Positions 45,892 to 54,321 of a stretch of 64,000 bases of DNA are shown here, in pieces. Numbering within the stretch: the first letter of the stretch is position 1; each line of letters opens with the position of its first letter. The stretch is taken from NCBI GenBank assembly GCA_028714915.1, contig JAQTLL010000001.1, positions 405,179 through 469,178 of the forward strand. Direction: 5' to 3'. The DNA comes from Sulfuricurvum sp. GTDB taxonomy: Bacteria; Campylobacterota; Campylobacteria; Campylobacterales; Sulfurimonadaceae. The translations under genes and the position numbers were made by a program. The notes below the pieces were generated by a model. The model was not told where the DNA came from, made no database searches, and saw only the letters and a program-made list of their open reading frames with translations.

Positions 45892-48804
45892 TTAATATTT
45901 TACGTCAGTTGCTTTTTCATAGTTCACGGCACCATCGTACGCGTATTGGTTACCATCCCACAGTCCACCAAACTTCAGATGACCCCAGCCATCTGCCATT
46001 TCCAAGAGGTTCAATGCAACAGGAACCACTTCATTATGACCTTTATTTCTTAGATACATATGCGGTTCCCATCCATCTTCTAGTACCAATCCATCTGCAG
46101 GTGCCGATGAAGAGAGTTTCGCCATAGCATAGAATTCACCTTGGTGATTGAAAATACGAATAGTATCTCCGTCTTTGATCCCTTTTGACGAAGCAACCAC
46201 ACGGTTTACTTGGATAGCAGGGACACCACGCTGCAAACGCAAGAGGGTACGTGATGTTTTGTAGTTGGAGTGAATTGACCAACGAGCGTGCGGTGTCATA
46301 AACACGTAAGGATGATCTTTGCTTTGTGGGCGGATTCCTTCCATACCTGTATTGGTCGCAGCACCCATTTTGATGTACATATCATGATCAACGTAGAATG
46401 TTTGACGGCCAGAAAGAGTATCAAGACGCTCAAATTTGTACAAAGTGTATTCCATAGAACTGTAAGGGCGATCCGAATAAAGAGGTGAGCTTTTTGCTGC
46501 TTTTTCGTTGATAAGCAAGAATCCGCCTACTTTGTACATTTTTTCCATCGTCCATGGCTCATACTGCTCACATTTTTCCAATGCCGCCTGTACTGCCATC
46601 TTGTCCGTTCCGAGATAATTTTCACCAGCCCCTTCAGACTCAGCATCCGTATTTGTGTACTCTTTGTGGAAAATAGTCAAATCATGGAAACCAGGTTTGG
46701 CGTATTTTTTATGATCAGGAACTTTTGCTTTGGCAATATTTTGCGGTCGGTTTGCCATCTCTTCCATTTTTTTAGCAAGAAGGGTAAACATTGACCACTC
46801 ATCCATTGCTTCACCAATATTTTTGATGTTAGCAACCGGTTGGGCAAGGTTTGTAAAACGGTGATAACCCGGAGATGTACGAAGGTCATACACTTCATAG
46901 TGCGATTTCGCCGGCAGTAAAATATCGGCAAATTGTGCCGCTTCTGACATACGGTAATCTACATAGCCATAAAATTTTGTTTTCTCTAAAAATGCTTTAC
47001 GATACTCAGTTCCTTTGTTACGGCGGAACTTATTATCAGCCACAATCAGCGCACAATCAGGTTGCCACCACGGCTTATTGACACTTCCGTGTGCTGACTC
47101 TGCATTCTCGAGTCCATTTTTGCCTTGCTTAAGCATTTCACCCAAAACAGCCATATACTCTTTTTTAGACATACCGTTTTGAGCACGCTTAACATCTTCG
47201 TCTCCGAAGAATTGATCAAACGATTTCATCCCTTCGCCAAATACAAATTCACCCACAAATCCAGAACCGAAACGGGCATTGTACTTACCGCCAAATCCTG
47301 CCAAAACACCAAGACCAGAGAGCTGGAACTCATTTTCAGTATTGAGTCCGCCGTATGGTCCCATACGTCCTGTCAATCCGCAGATTGATGAGATATTCCA
47401 AATAGACATAACACCGTTGAAGTATTTGTTCAATGAGAATCCGGTAGTGATTTCAACAACTTTCGGCAATGCAATATCACGCGCAAGGACGCGAACGGTA
47501 TCTGGATGAACGCCTGTAATATCTGTAGTCGCTTCCGGTGCAAATTTTGCAGCTGATGCCTTAAGCATCTCAAATACAGTTGTTACTTCACGCTTATCGC
47601 CATTTATATCTGTAATTGTCCATTTTCCCTCAAGCTCAGGAGTGATCCCCTGCTCATCAAGACGAAGAGATTTAATCGCACTTCCCTCAGTAGCTGGCAT
47701 TAATGCAGGCTTTTTGGTAGCTGAATTCATACAGTAGAATTCTTCGGTATATTTATGGTGATCCTCTTCGTTTGCTGCATGTTCCATGTCAGATCTGCGA
47801 ATCATTTTTTGCGTTTTTACATCGACCAAGAACGGAAGATCGGTAAATGTTTTCATAAATTCCGGCTTATAAAGCTTTTCGTTAATAATAACATTCATAA
47901 CACTCATCGCAAGAATATTATCTGAACCTGCTTTGATCGGAATCCAAAGATCCGCTGATTTAGCCGTTGCATTAAATTCAGGGGTAATAACAATAATTTT
48001 TGCACCGTTATACTTCCCTTCCCACACGAAGTGAGCATCCGGGATACGAGAAACTGACGGATTTCCCCCCCACATAACTGCTGTATCGACGGTATACATA
48101 AAATCCCATGTACAACCAACGTTACCTTCTCCGTAGGCAATCGCCGCACCTGAGAACATATCTCCTAAATACGATGATGGATAAATACGAATAGCGCCCA
48201 ATTGAGTTGAGAACCGCAACGGCGCACCGCGACGACCTTCAGTCAAAAGACCCGTACCCGCATGAACCATTAATTTATCCGGTCCGCGCTCAGGATCTGT
48301 CATACAATCAAAAATTTGTTGACATACGACCTCAGCCGCCTCATCCCAGCTGATACGTTTCCATTTACCCTCACCGCGTTCACCAACACGTTGCATTGGA
48401 TACAGCAAACGGTCTTTTTGGTACATTACTTGAGAATGCTGAACCCCTTTGTTACATCCGCGTGGGTTGAAGTCAGGGATTTTTGCATTGATAACCGGAT
48501 AGCGAGCCGATTGGTTTTCACGCGTAACTACGCCATTATTTGACCAAACTTCCCATGCACAGTTACCTTGACAGTTGACACAGTGATACGCAAAACCGTG
48601 TTCCTCTTTTTTACCGTACGTAAACGCAAACTCATTGCGGTACATCGTTTCGGTATAGTTGGTATTTGGGTAATTTTCTTTACCATTTTCAACCGACATT
48701 ACATTTGTTTTTGCAAAAAGAGAGCCTTGTGAAGCTACCAATGCAGCCGTCATCCCTGAAACTTTCAGGAAGTCGCGACGATTATTGTTCATTACTTTTG
48801 TCAT
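45892..48804 (-). CDS. catalytic alpha subunit, type II DMSO-reductase family molybdoenzyme
   Basis: 970-residue Mo-bisMGD enzyme with a Tat leader (NNRRDFLKVSGMTAALVA). The N-terminal Fe-S site is HCVNCQGNC then RGCNKG, with His in place of the first Cys, the mark of the type II group (nitrate, selenate, chlorate reductases, DMS and ethylbenzene dehydrogenases). SSYLGDMFSG supplies a candidate Asp ligand to Mo. The substrate cannot be deduced: NarG-specific partners (NarI) are missing, whereas rhodanese and a cytochrome-fused gamma subunit are present, favouring a periplasmic sulfur- or metalloid-oxyanion enzyme. AAGG precedes the ATG; rhodanese ends nine bases upstream. Confidence 0.93.
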   Translation of the reverse strand: MTKVMNNNRRDFLKVSGMTAALVASQGSLFAKTNVMSVENGKENYPNTNYTETMYRNEFAFTYGKKEEHGFAYHCVNCQGNCAWEVWSNNGVVTRENQSARYPVINAKIPDFNPRGCNKGVQHSQVMYQKDRLLYPMQRVGERGEGKWKRISWDEAAEVVCQQIFDCMTDPERGPDKLMVHAGTGLLTEGRRGAPLRFSTQLGAIRIYPSSYLGDMFSGAAIAYGEGNVGCTWDFMYTVDTAVMWGGNPSVSRIPDAHFVWEGKYNGAKIIVITPEFNATAKSADLWIPIKAGSDNILAMSVMNVIINEKLYKPEFMKTFTDLPFLVDVKTQKMIRRSDMEHAANEEDHHKYTEEFYCMNSATKKPALMPATEGSAIKSLRLDEQGITPELEGKWTITDINGDKREVTTVFEMLKASAAKFAPEATTDITGVHPDTVRVLARDIALPKVVEITTGFSLNKYFNGVMSIWNISSICGLTGRMGPYGGLNTENEFQLSGLGVLAGFGGKYNARFGSGFVGEFVFGEGMKSFDQFFGDEDVKRAQNGMSKKEYMAVLGEMLKQGKNGLENAESAHGSVNKPWWQPDCALIVADNKFRRNKGTEYRKAFLEKTKFYGYVDYRMSEAAQFADILLPAKSHYEVYDLRTSPGYHRFTNLAQPVANIKNIGEAMDEWSMFTLLAKKMEEMANRPQNIAKAKVPDHKKYAKPGFHDLTIFHKEYTNTDAESEGAGENYLGTDKMAVQAALEKCEQYEPWTMEKMYKVGGFLLINEKAAKSSPLYSDRPYSSMEYTLYKFERLDTLSGRQTFYVDHDMYIKMGAATNTGMEGIRPQSKDHPYVFMTPHARWSIHSNYKTSRTLLRLQRGVPAIQVNRVVASSKGIKDGDTIRIFNHQGEFYAMAKLSSSAPADGLVLEDGWEPHMYLRNKGHNEVVPVALNLLEMADGWGHLKFGGLWDGNQYAYDGAVNYEKATDVKY

Positions 48805-48813
48805 ATTTGAGCC

Positions 48814-49932
48814 TTATCGTTTAATCGGAAGATTCATGTCATTACCCCAAACATCCCAGCTTCCAGTGAAAACTTTGACATTTTTGTAACCGAGCAATTG
48901 GAACGCCGTAATGTGCTCAGAACCACGACCGGCACCTACTTGACAATAGGCATAAATCGTTTTATCTTTTGTAACACCATAACTATCATATATTTTTTGG
49001 ATCTCATCAGCAGATTTAAACGACATTTTTTTATCTGCATCAGAGATTTGACTCCACTCAATGAATGTTGCACCCGGAATATGCCCGCCGCGTGCTACGT
49101 TATCCATTTTACGTTCACCAATGATCTCTGCAAGTCCGCGAGAATCGATAATCACAAATTTAGAATTTTTACCATTTTTAAGAATATCTTCCATTGCATG
49201 CTTAACTTCATTTTTTTCCGCAATAACACTGTATTTGATATTTTTAGGATCAATTTTATACGTTTTAGCGGTAACGCTTTCATCACCTTTTACGACCAAA
49301 AGACGTTTTTCTACTTCAGCCATTTTTGCTTTCAATGCTGTCATATCATTTTGCGCTTGGGCAATAGAAGCATTCAATGTTACTTTATCTGCATTAACTG
49401 CAGTTTTCAGCTTCTCTTTTGTATCTTTTTGTACTTTTGTAAGCGCTTTTAAATCTTTATTAAGAGCATCGTACTCTTTTTGAGCCGGATCTGCTGCCAT
49501 TATAGCTGCACGACCGCCATTGAGTACTTTTAGATTTTTATGTCCATAACTGTCAAAAAATGAATAAACACCTGTCGCATTGGGACCCTTAAAGTCATCG
49601 TATGCGATTACTGTCATGTCATTGCTGATCCCTTTTTTACCAATAGTCTGCTCAGCATCATCAATACAGCGATACAAAGGTGCGCAATGCATCTCTCCAT
49701 CAATCTCCGAATGGTGCAAGTGGTGCGCATACATTTCAACTGAGCCTTTAATGTGGCCAAGCTTATAAATATCTTCATTATCACCCGATACAAACATAAC
49801 TTTTGGATTTCCGATCAGCGTAACTGCTTCTTCAGCTGAAATAAGGATGTCCTTATTTGCATAATCTGCCGCCAATATATTTGCCGCAGACAGTGATGCC
49901 GCTAAACAGAGTGTCATTAACAATCTATTCAT
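48814..49932 (-). CDS. periplasmic two-domain rhodanese with inserted coiled coil
   Basis: 372 residues with signal peptide (MNRLLMTLCLAASLSAANILA). Two rhodanese domains (about 28-145 and 240-372). The first has Asp in VIAYDDFKG where the nucleophile would be, the usual non-catalytic half of thiosulfate sulfurtransferases; the second has C330 in YAYCQVGAGRG. They are separated by an alanine/lysine-rich coiled coil (about 152-212), which ordinary two-domain enzymes lack. First gene of the molybdoenzyme operon, with GGAG ahead of the ATG at 49932. It probably transfers sulfane sulfur to or from the partner enzyme. Confidence 0.9.
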   Translation of the reverse strand: MNRLLMTLCLAASLSAANILAADYANKDILISAEEAVTLIGNPKVMFVSGDNEDIYKLGHIKGSVEMYAHHLHHSEIDGEMHCAPLYRCIDDAEQTIGKKGISNDMTVIAYDDFKGPNATGVYSFFDSYGHKNLKVLNGGRAAIMAADPAQKEYDALNKDLKALTKVQKDTKEKLKTAVNADKVTLNASIAQAQNDMTALKAKMAEVEKRLLVVKGDESVTAKTYKIDPKNIKYSVIAEKNEVKHAMEDILKNGKNSKFVIIDSRGLAEIIGERKMDNVARGGHIPGATFIEWSQISDADKKMSFKSADEIQKIYDSYGVTKDKTIYAYCQVGAGRGSEHITAFQLLGYKNVKVFTGSWDVWGNDMNLPIKR

Positions 49933-50290
49933 CCATGCTCCTTTTTCTTTCATTATTTATTATCTGTTCATTGGATAATTCGCGTTAACAATAGAAATCT
50001 ATCATTAATATTTTAGCACTTGAAGCTGTTGATTTACTAAAATTTCCTAAAGCATAGATATAAGTTTACATTATTTACTTAAACTGGAATTTGGTTTTTC
50101 GGGGGAACTGTCTATTAATAAAAGAAAGAGGGATTAAGATATAGAATGTCTACAGAAGTATTCTTTCATACAATTACGAAATCTTATTCTGTAGTTACAA
50201 TTATTGCTAGAATTGGCATTTGGTCTTGAAACTCTGCTATCATCATGAAAGTTTAGAAATTTTATTTGTGTTTCATAAAGTCTTAACAGA
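49933..50290. other. intergenic region upstream of the molybdoenzyme operon
   Basis: 358 bases, AT-rich. The minus-strand end next to the rhodanese gene should hold the operon promoter; TGTTAACG (minus, 49983-49990) is also present in the FadL promoter region, a weak hint of a shared activator. A 27-codon frame at 50146-50229 has no good ribosome binding site and was not called. No tRNA, repeat array or insertion sequence was seen. Confidence 0.5.
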
Positions 50291-51319
50291 TTAATGTGTC
50301 AACGGGTTCTTGTTTGATACATCAATACCACCCAAGCTTCTTATAATGGATGGAATTTCTTCATCTAGCTCCTCTATTTTTTTAAGTTTTTCTTTGTCTG
50401 TTATTCTTAAAGCTGCCGCCCAAGCACTTAATGTTGGCATGCCAATTACTATCTTGTTTTCACCTTGTTTTACATACGCATACATAGAGCATGGTGCAAA
50501 AATTGCAGCTTCTGGCAAGGGATTTTTACCATCAAAAATGGTATATGAAAATGGAATATGGCAAAGCGACCAAACGACAAAATTCGAATACTCAGGCAGT
50601 ACATCTTTGTTCGTATTTAAACTGTATTTCATATTATAAAAACCGGCAATAATATAACCCTTGGTTTGAAATGCCGTTTCAAACTTTTCTTGAAATGCGT
50701 CAAAGAACTCATCTATATCATTGGGTTGCTCAAAGGGTATCTCAAAGTTCATCATATTATGTTTGGCATAACCTTGAATTTTTGTATAGCTTTTTTTAGC
50801 ATTGGCACCATACTCTTTTTCTATTGCCTCATCAAGAGGCTTAAACATGCCGATGTATTGATCTCTTACATCTTTATCTGATATATGAAGAATATCCAAT
50901 GCAGCCTCTGGAGTAATATGGGTTATAACCGTTTTCATATCTGATTTTTTTCTATAAATGACTAAGTTAAATGGCGTAAAGCCGCTTATTCTGGGATCTT
51001 TATTAAAAAGCACTCTTGCCTTATCATCATTGACAAGAGAAGAAAATGACAACTGGCTTAAGGAGGTCGTGCCCAGCTGCTTTTCATACACATCATTAAC
51101 ATTATGATGTGGATCACTTACAAAAAAACCTATACTTTCTAAAGGTTTTTTTGTGAATTCAAAAAAACTTTTATCAAAAACAATATCCTTATTGTCTAAA
51201 GTATATTCAACCGCAAGATTTTTATTATTACTTGGGATAAATTCATCAGCTGCGCTTAACGATGTCAGCATCGTAATACTAAGCAGTATGGTTGGAATAA
51301 TCTGTTTCAATACTTTCAT
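50291..51319 (-). CDS. secreted tandem DUF302-like protein, paralogue 1
   Basis: 342 residues with signal peptide MKVLKQIIPTILLSITMLTSLSAA. It consists of two related halves: ISGFTPFNLVIYRKK in the first corresponds to AIFAPCSMYAYVKQG in the second, and ALDILHISDKD to AWAAALRITDKE. This resembles a duplicated DUF302 domain. Two cysteines, C253 (WSLCHIPF) and C277 (APCSMY), are conserved in three of the paralogues of this window. Function unknown; a periplasmic sulfur- or metal-binding role is inference from the context next to sox and rhodanese genes. Confidence 0.78.
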   Translation of the reverse strand: MKVLKQIIPTILLSITMLTSLSAADEFIPSNNKNLAVEYTLDNKDIVFDKSFFEFTKKPLESIGFFVSDPHHNVNDVYEKQLGTTSLSQLSFSSLVNDDKARVLFNKDPRISGFTPFNLVIYRKKSDMKTVITHITPEAALDILHISDKDVRDQYIGMFKPLDEAIEKEYGANAKKSYTKIQGYAKHNMMNFEIPFEQPNDIDEFFDAFQEKFETAFQTKGYIIAGFYNMKYSLNTNKDVLPEYSNFVVWSLCHIPFSYTIFDGKNPLPEAAIFAPCSMYAYVKQGENKIVIGMPTLSAWAAALRITDKEKLKKIEELDEEIPSIIRSLGGIDVSNKNPLTH

Positions 51320-51378
51320 ATATCTTCCTTTAGAGTTAAAAAGTAAAACAAATCGTATTATTTGCTTTGCTTTTTAAA

Positions 51379-51397
51379 CTTGCCACAAATGGGCAAG
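51379..51397 (-). terminator. hairpin after DUF302-like paralogue 2
   Basis: CTTGCC (51379-51384) and GGCAAG (51392-51397) with a seven-base loop, followed on the minus strand by TTTAAAAAG. A weak intrinsic terminator separating the two paralogues. Confidence 0.5.
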
Positions 51398-51415
51398 TAG
51401 ACTTATACTGTAAAA

Positions 51416-52393
51416 TTAATTCATACCATTAAGTATCTTATTAATCATACTTTGAGCTTCATAGAGTGGTTCAGTTGACTCTTTGTCTTTAATACCTAAA
51501 CTTGAAATCCAGCTATCAACCCCCAAGTACCCAATATGGATCTTATTTTCACCTTTTTTCTTATAAATATACATTGAACAAGGAGCCCATGCACCGGCTT
51601 CTGGGTGAAGTTTTGAAACAGGATAAATGACATCAAATTTGCAGATAGAGTATGTTACATAGATATCATATTCATTATACCCTGCAGCATCAAAAAGATC
51701 ATTTTTCAGATTGCTGTAGTTTGGTAACATAAAGCCTAATGGCTCCATTTCACCTTCAAACCCTGCCTCTAAGTTTTCCTTAACCTCTTTAATCCCTTTA
51801 TCATCGGTTGCGGAAACATCTACTACATATTCTTGGGCAAATGATGCCGATTTATTGACTATAGGGAAATTCGTCTTTTTAAATTCACCCTTAGGCATAG
51901 CTGCTTTAAGTGCCGTTTTAACCATACCTGCATAGGCAACCAAGTCTGGGTCATTTACAGGAATTCCTACAGCCTTCGACATCCCATCTAGGCTAAGCGT
52001 AGCTATATTCATAGTGTTTTCTGAGTCATCCGACCAAATTGACATAGTTAGTGGTGTCAAAGCACCGAACTTAGGGTATTTCTTTATCAATTTTAACACT
52101 ATATCCGCATTAGAAAACATTGCTAAATTGTAAATTTTATAATGAACGTGATTAAACCTTTTTTGAAAAGGTGAGTTCATATTATTGTCTCCACCCATAG
52201 TTAGACCACTTTTTTCAAAAGCTGCATCTATTGTTTTTGTTGTAATAGCACCATCTGTATTAGGAGCACTAAAAACTTGGACACTTTGACCTTTATTAGC
52301 TGCTTCAACCTTTGGATTGACTGCCGAATAAGCTATTGTTCCTAGCGCAAGGAAAGCAACAACTATAACCTTGTAGATGTTTTTCATTTTCAT
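51416..52393 (-). CDS. secreted tandem DUF302-like protein, paralogue 2
   Basis: 325 residues with a signal peptide (KVIVVAFLALGTIAYS). The C-terminal half has the conserved pair C251 (YSICKFDV) and C272 (WAPCSMYIYKKKGENK), and SSLGIKDKE aligns with the other paralogues; the first half is more divergent but keeps TPLTMSIW at the place of FTPFNLVIY. It follows the sox/MOSC genes on the same strand after a gap containing two palindromes, and may be regulated separately. Confidence 0.78.
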   Translation of the reverse strand: MKMKNIYKVIVVAFLALGTIAYSAVNPKVEAANKGQSVQVFSAPNTDGAITTKTIDAAFEKSGLTMGGDNNMNSPFQKRFNHVHYKIYNLAMFSNADIVLKLIKKYPKFGALTPLTMSIWSDDSENTMNIATLSLDGMSKAVGIPVNDPDLVAYAGMVKTALKAAMPKGEFKKTNFPIVNKSASFAQEYVVDVSATDDKGIKEVKENLEAGFEGEMEPLGFMLPNYSNLKNDLFDAAGYNEYDIYVTYSICKFDVIYPVSKLHPEAGAWAPCSMYIYKKKGENKIHIGYLGVDSWISSLGIKDKESTEPLYEAQSMINKILNGMN

Positions 52394-52437
52394 CCTTTGA
52401 ATAATATTAATGTGACTTTCACCACATATTTACACCA

Positions 52438-52470
52438 TTAAACAATGTGTGTTTAACAGTAGTCTACTGT
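52438..52470. promoter_or_regulatory. two adjacent palindromes upstream of a DUF302-like gene
   Basis: TTAAACA-ATGTG-TGTTTAA (52438-52456) and ACAGTAG-T-CTACTGT (52456-52470) are both perfect and share one base. They stand 45-77 bases before the ATG of paralogue 2 and about 26 bases after the MOSC stop. Operator sites for a dimeric regulator are likely; a terminator is less so, since no T run follows. Confidence 0.5.
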
Positions 52471-52495
52471 ATTTAAATAACAATCCTCTAAGAAA

Positions 52496-52927
52496 TTATA
52501 TAATTACAAGATCGCCTTTCTTTATGATTCCGTTTGTAACAGTTTTTGCAAATAAGCCTCTATCATTTTTTAAAATCTCAGGCAACTTTGGATCGATAAT
52601 CGATAAGCCTTTGCAAAGTGTACAATTTTGGGTTATTTCTAAAACAATTTCACCAATTTTAAACTGATTTCCTACGCTTAAATAATTGATATTTTTATCA
52701 ATCAAAATATTTTCACCTAGGCTGCCATACTCCAACTCGACACCACTCTCTTTAGCTAATGCATACGCAGCTATAGAAGTTATTAAGATTAAGCGGTTGT
52801 TATTCTTAGCATAAAATTTATCTTCTAAGACACCGTTCTCATCCAACTCAAGCTTCTCTTTGTGCACCCTTTTTCGTTTATCCTCAACCGAGGTAAACAG
52901 CTCCAAAACGCAAGGTTTTACAGACAT
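52496..52927 (-). CDS. MOSC-domain protein
   Basis: 143 residues starting at the ATG at 52927, four bases after AAAAGGAG. The MOSC features are GVLEDKFYAKNNNRLILI, GSLGENILID, the FKIGEIVLEIT strand and the cysteine segment CTLCKGLSI. MOSC domains bind a molybdenum or sulfur-carrying centre; last in the soxCDYZ operon, it may serve the Mo centre of SoxC. The catalytic partner domains of larger MOSC enzymes are absent. Confidence 0.85.
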   Translation of the reverse strand: MSVKPCVLELFTSVEDKRKRVHKEKLELDENGVLEDKFYAKNNNRLILITSIAAYALAKESGVELEYGSLGENILIDKNINYLSVGNQFKIGEIVLEITQNCTLCKGLSIIDPKLPEILKNDRGLFAKTVTNGIIKKGDLVII

Positions 52928-52958
52928 ACGACTCCTTTTAATCCCGACTGAATACACT

Positions 52959-53447
52959 TTACGGTTTTCGTGTTACATCAATTTTCTTGTCAAAAGTTTG
53001 ATAATCCATCTTTTTATAGGCGCCACTATCAATATATTTCAATACGCCAAGAAATTGATCTTTATCCTGATAACCAAGAACACCATAAATTATCTTATTT
53101 TCACTGTTTAAAAACAGAGACGATGGATAAAAATTATAGCCTACGTATTTTGCAAAATCACGCCCGCTTCCCGTAAACTTTTTGTACGTTACAACGTCAT
53201 TTTCACTGATGTTGATAGGAAGAAAGATGAATCCTTTCTGAATAAGCGCTTTGATGGAGTCATCATCAAGCGTAAAGGTCTGCATACTCTCGCAGTATCC
53301 ACAATCGGTCCTATGAAGAAAAATAAATACATATTTATGTGATCCAATAGAATTTTTTACTATTGTGTTAATATCTATATTTTTCGCAAGAAGAGAAACG
53401 TGAAGTGTAACAATAATAAGAAAAAGTTTGATAAGTATTTTATGCAT
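52959..53447 (-). CDS. SoxW-like periplasmic thioredoxin
   Basis: 162 residues with signal peptide (MHKILIKLFLIIVTLHVSLLA) and thioredoxin fold. The active site DCGYCESM is CxxC; NFYPSSLFLNSENKI has the cis-proline region. Such thioredoxins in sox operons keep the SoxY cysteine reduced. Placed between soxZ and the MOSC gene on the same strand. Confidence 0.87.
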   Translation of the reverse strand: MHKILIKLFLIIVTLHVSLLAKNIDINTIVKNSIGSHKYVFIFLHRTDCGYCESMQTFTLDDDSIKALIQKGFIFLPINISENDVVTYKKFTGSGRDFAKYVGYNFYPSSLFLNSENKIIYGVLGYQDKDQFLGVLKYIDSGAYKKMDYQTFDKKIDVTRKP

Positions 53448-53514
53448 GCACTAATCCCTATATATATGGGAAAGCAGAATGAACTATTTTCCCATAGTGA
53501 AGACATAATCAGAA

Positions 53515-53808
53515 CTATTTAATGATAGATTCTGATGTTTCGGTATCGCCTTTTAAATCTACCCATGTCATAACAATTTTATCGCCTACTGCAGCACCTT
53601 TGAATGTGAATTTAACAATAGGATTTTTAGATAAAAATTGACTTGTTGACATATCGAGTACAACTTTATTATTAACCGTTGCAGTCATATGAGTAATAAA
53701 ATTTGCTTCCAAACCTTGTTTTGCTGCTACATCATACGTAAGCATAGGATGTTTTGCCATAGCTTTAACACTAACGATACCGTCTTTTAATTTTGCTTTA
53801 ATTTCCAT
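53515..53808 (-). CDS. soxZ: SoxZ sulfur carrier subunit
   Basis: 97-residue partner of SoxY in the covalent carriage of sulfur intermediates. AKLKDGIVSVKAMAKHPM and FTFKGAAVGDKIVMTWVDLKGD are characteristic of the immunoglobulin-like SoxZ fold. No signal peptide, as expected since it is exported with SoxY. Confidence 0.95.
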   Translation of the reverse strand: MEIKAKLKDGIVSVKAMAKHPMLTYDVAAKQGLEANFITHMTATVNNKVVLDMSTSQFLSKNPIVKFTFKGAAVGDKIVMTWVDLKGDTETSESIIK

Positions 53809-53852
53809 GAATTTCCCTTTATATGATCAATTTTTATAAGCATAAAGGCACA

Positions 53853-54305
53853 TTAGCCTTCACAACCACCGAGTGCAACATTGATATTTTTTGATCCTGA
53901 GTAAAGTTTTCCATCTATGCCTTCTATAACGACAGTGATGGTTCCGCTTTGTTTCAATTTCATTTTAATGGAGTAGTCAATTACCATATTTTCATTGATG
54001 GTAAAGACGCACACTGCGCTCTCAGGATTTGAAGTTTGAAATACTGCAACGGATTTTGCAGATATATCGGATTGAATATCAACTGGAACGGCACCGCCAT
54101 TAGCGGCAACATCTGGAGCGGTTATTTTTACACCCTCGGCTATCAATGTATTGCTACCATACAATTTGGCGATTGCATCTTCAACAGTATGAGCTTTCCA
54201 CGCATCAGGCTTTATTTTTCTGTAGTCTTCTGCGCTAAGACTCACAGGAGCAAAAGCAGCCGCTGCCACTAAAGCACCAAAACTTAAAAATTTTCTTCTT
54301 TCCAT
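53853..54305 (-). CDS. soxY: SoxY sulfur carrier, GGCEG tail
   Basis: 150 residues from the ATG at 54305, which follows AAGGAAC and gives a Tat leader MERRKFLSFGALVAAAAF. Carries sulfur intermediates on the cysteine near its C-terminus. The tail reads NVALGGCEG, with Glu in place of Gly compared with the GGCGG swinging arm of the model SoxY. This copy belongs to soxCDYZ; a second SoxYZ may be encoded elsewhere. Confidence 0.95.
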   Translation of the reverse strand: MERRKFLSFGALVAAAAFAPVSLSAEDYRKIKPDAWKAHTVEDAIAKLYGSNTLIAEGVKITAPDVAANGGAVPVDIQSDISAKSVAVFQTSNPESAVCVFTINENMVIDYSIKMKLKQSGTITVVIEGIDGKLYSGSKNINVALGGCEG

Positions 54306-54321
54306 GATTGTTCCTTTTATT

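Noticed and set aside
45892..48804. Respiratory nitrate reductase NarG
   Set aside because: Same broad family, but it has a Tat leader and is accompanied by a haem-b gamma/cytochrome c fusion and a rhodanese instead of NarI and NarJ; the length is also shorter than NarG.
48898..49483. Long plus-strand frames (184 and 140 codons) within the rhodanese gene
   Set aside because: They are antisense shadows of a gene with clear rhodanese motifs and a signal peptide.
50146..50229. 27-codon open frame in the large gap before the molybdoenzyme operon
   Set aside because: No convincing ribosome binding site, no recognisable product, AT-rich background where such frames occur by chance.
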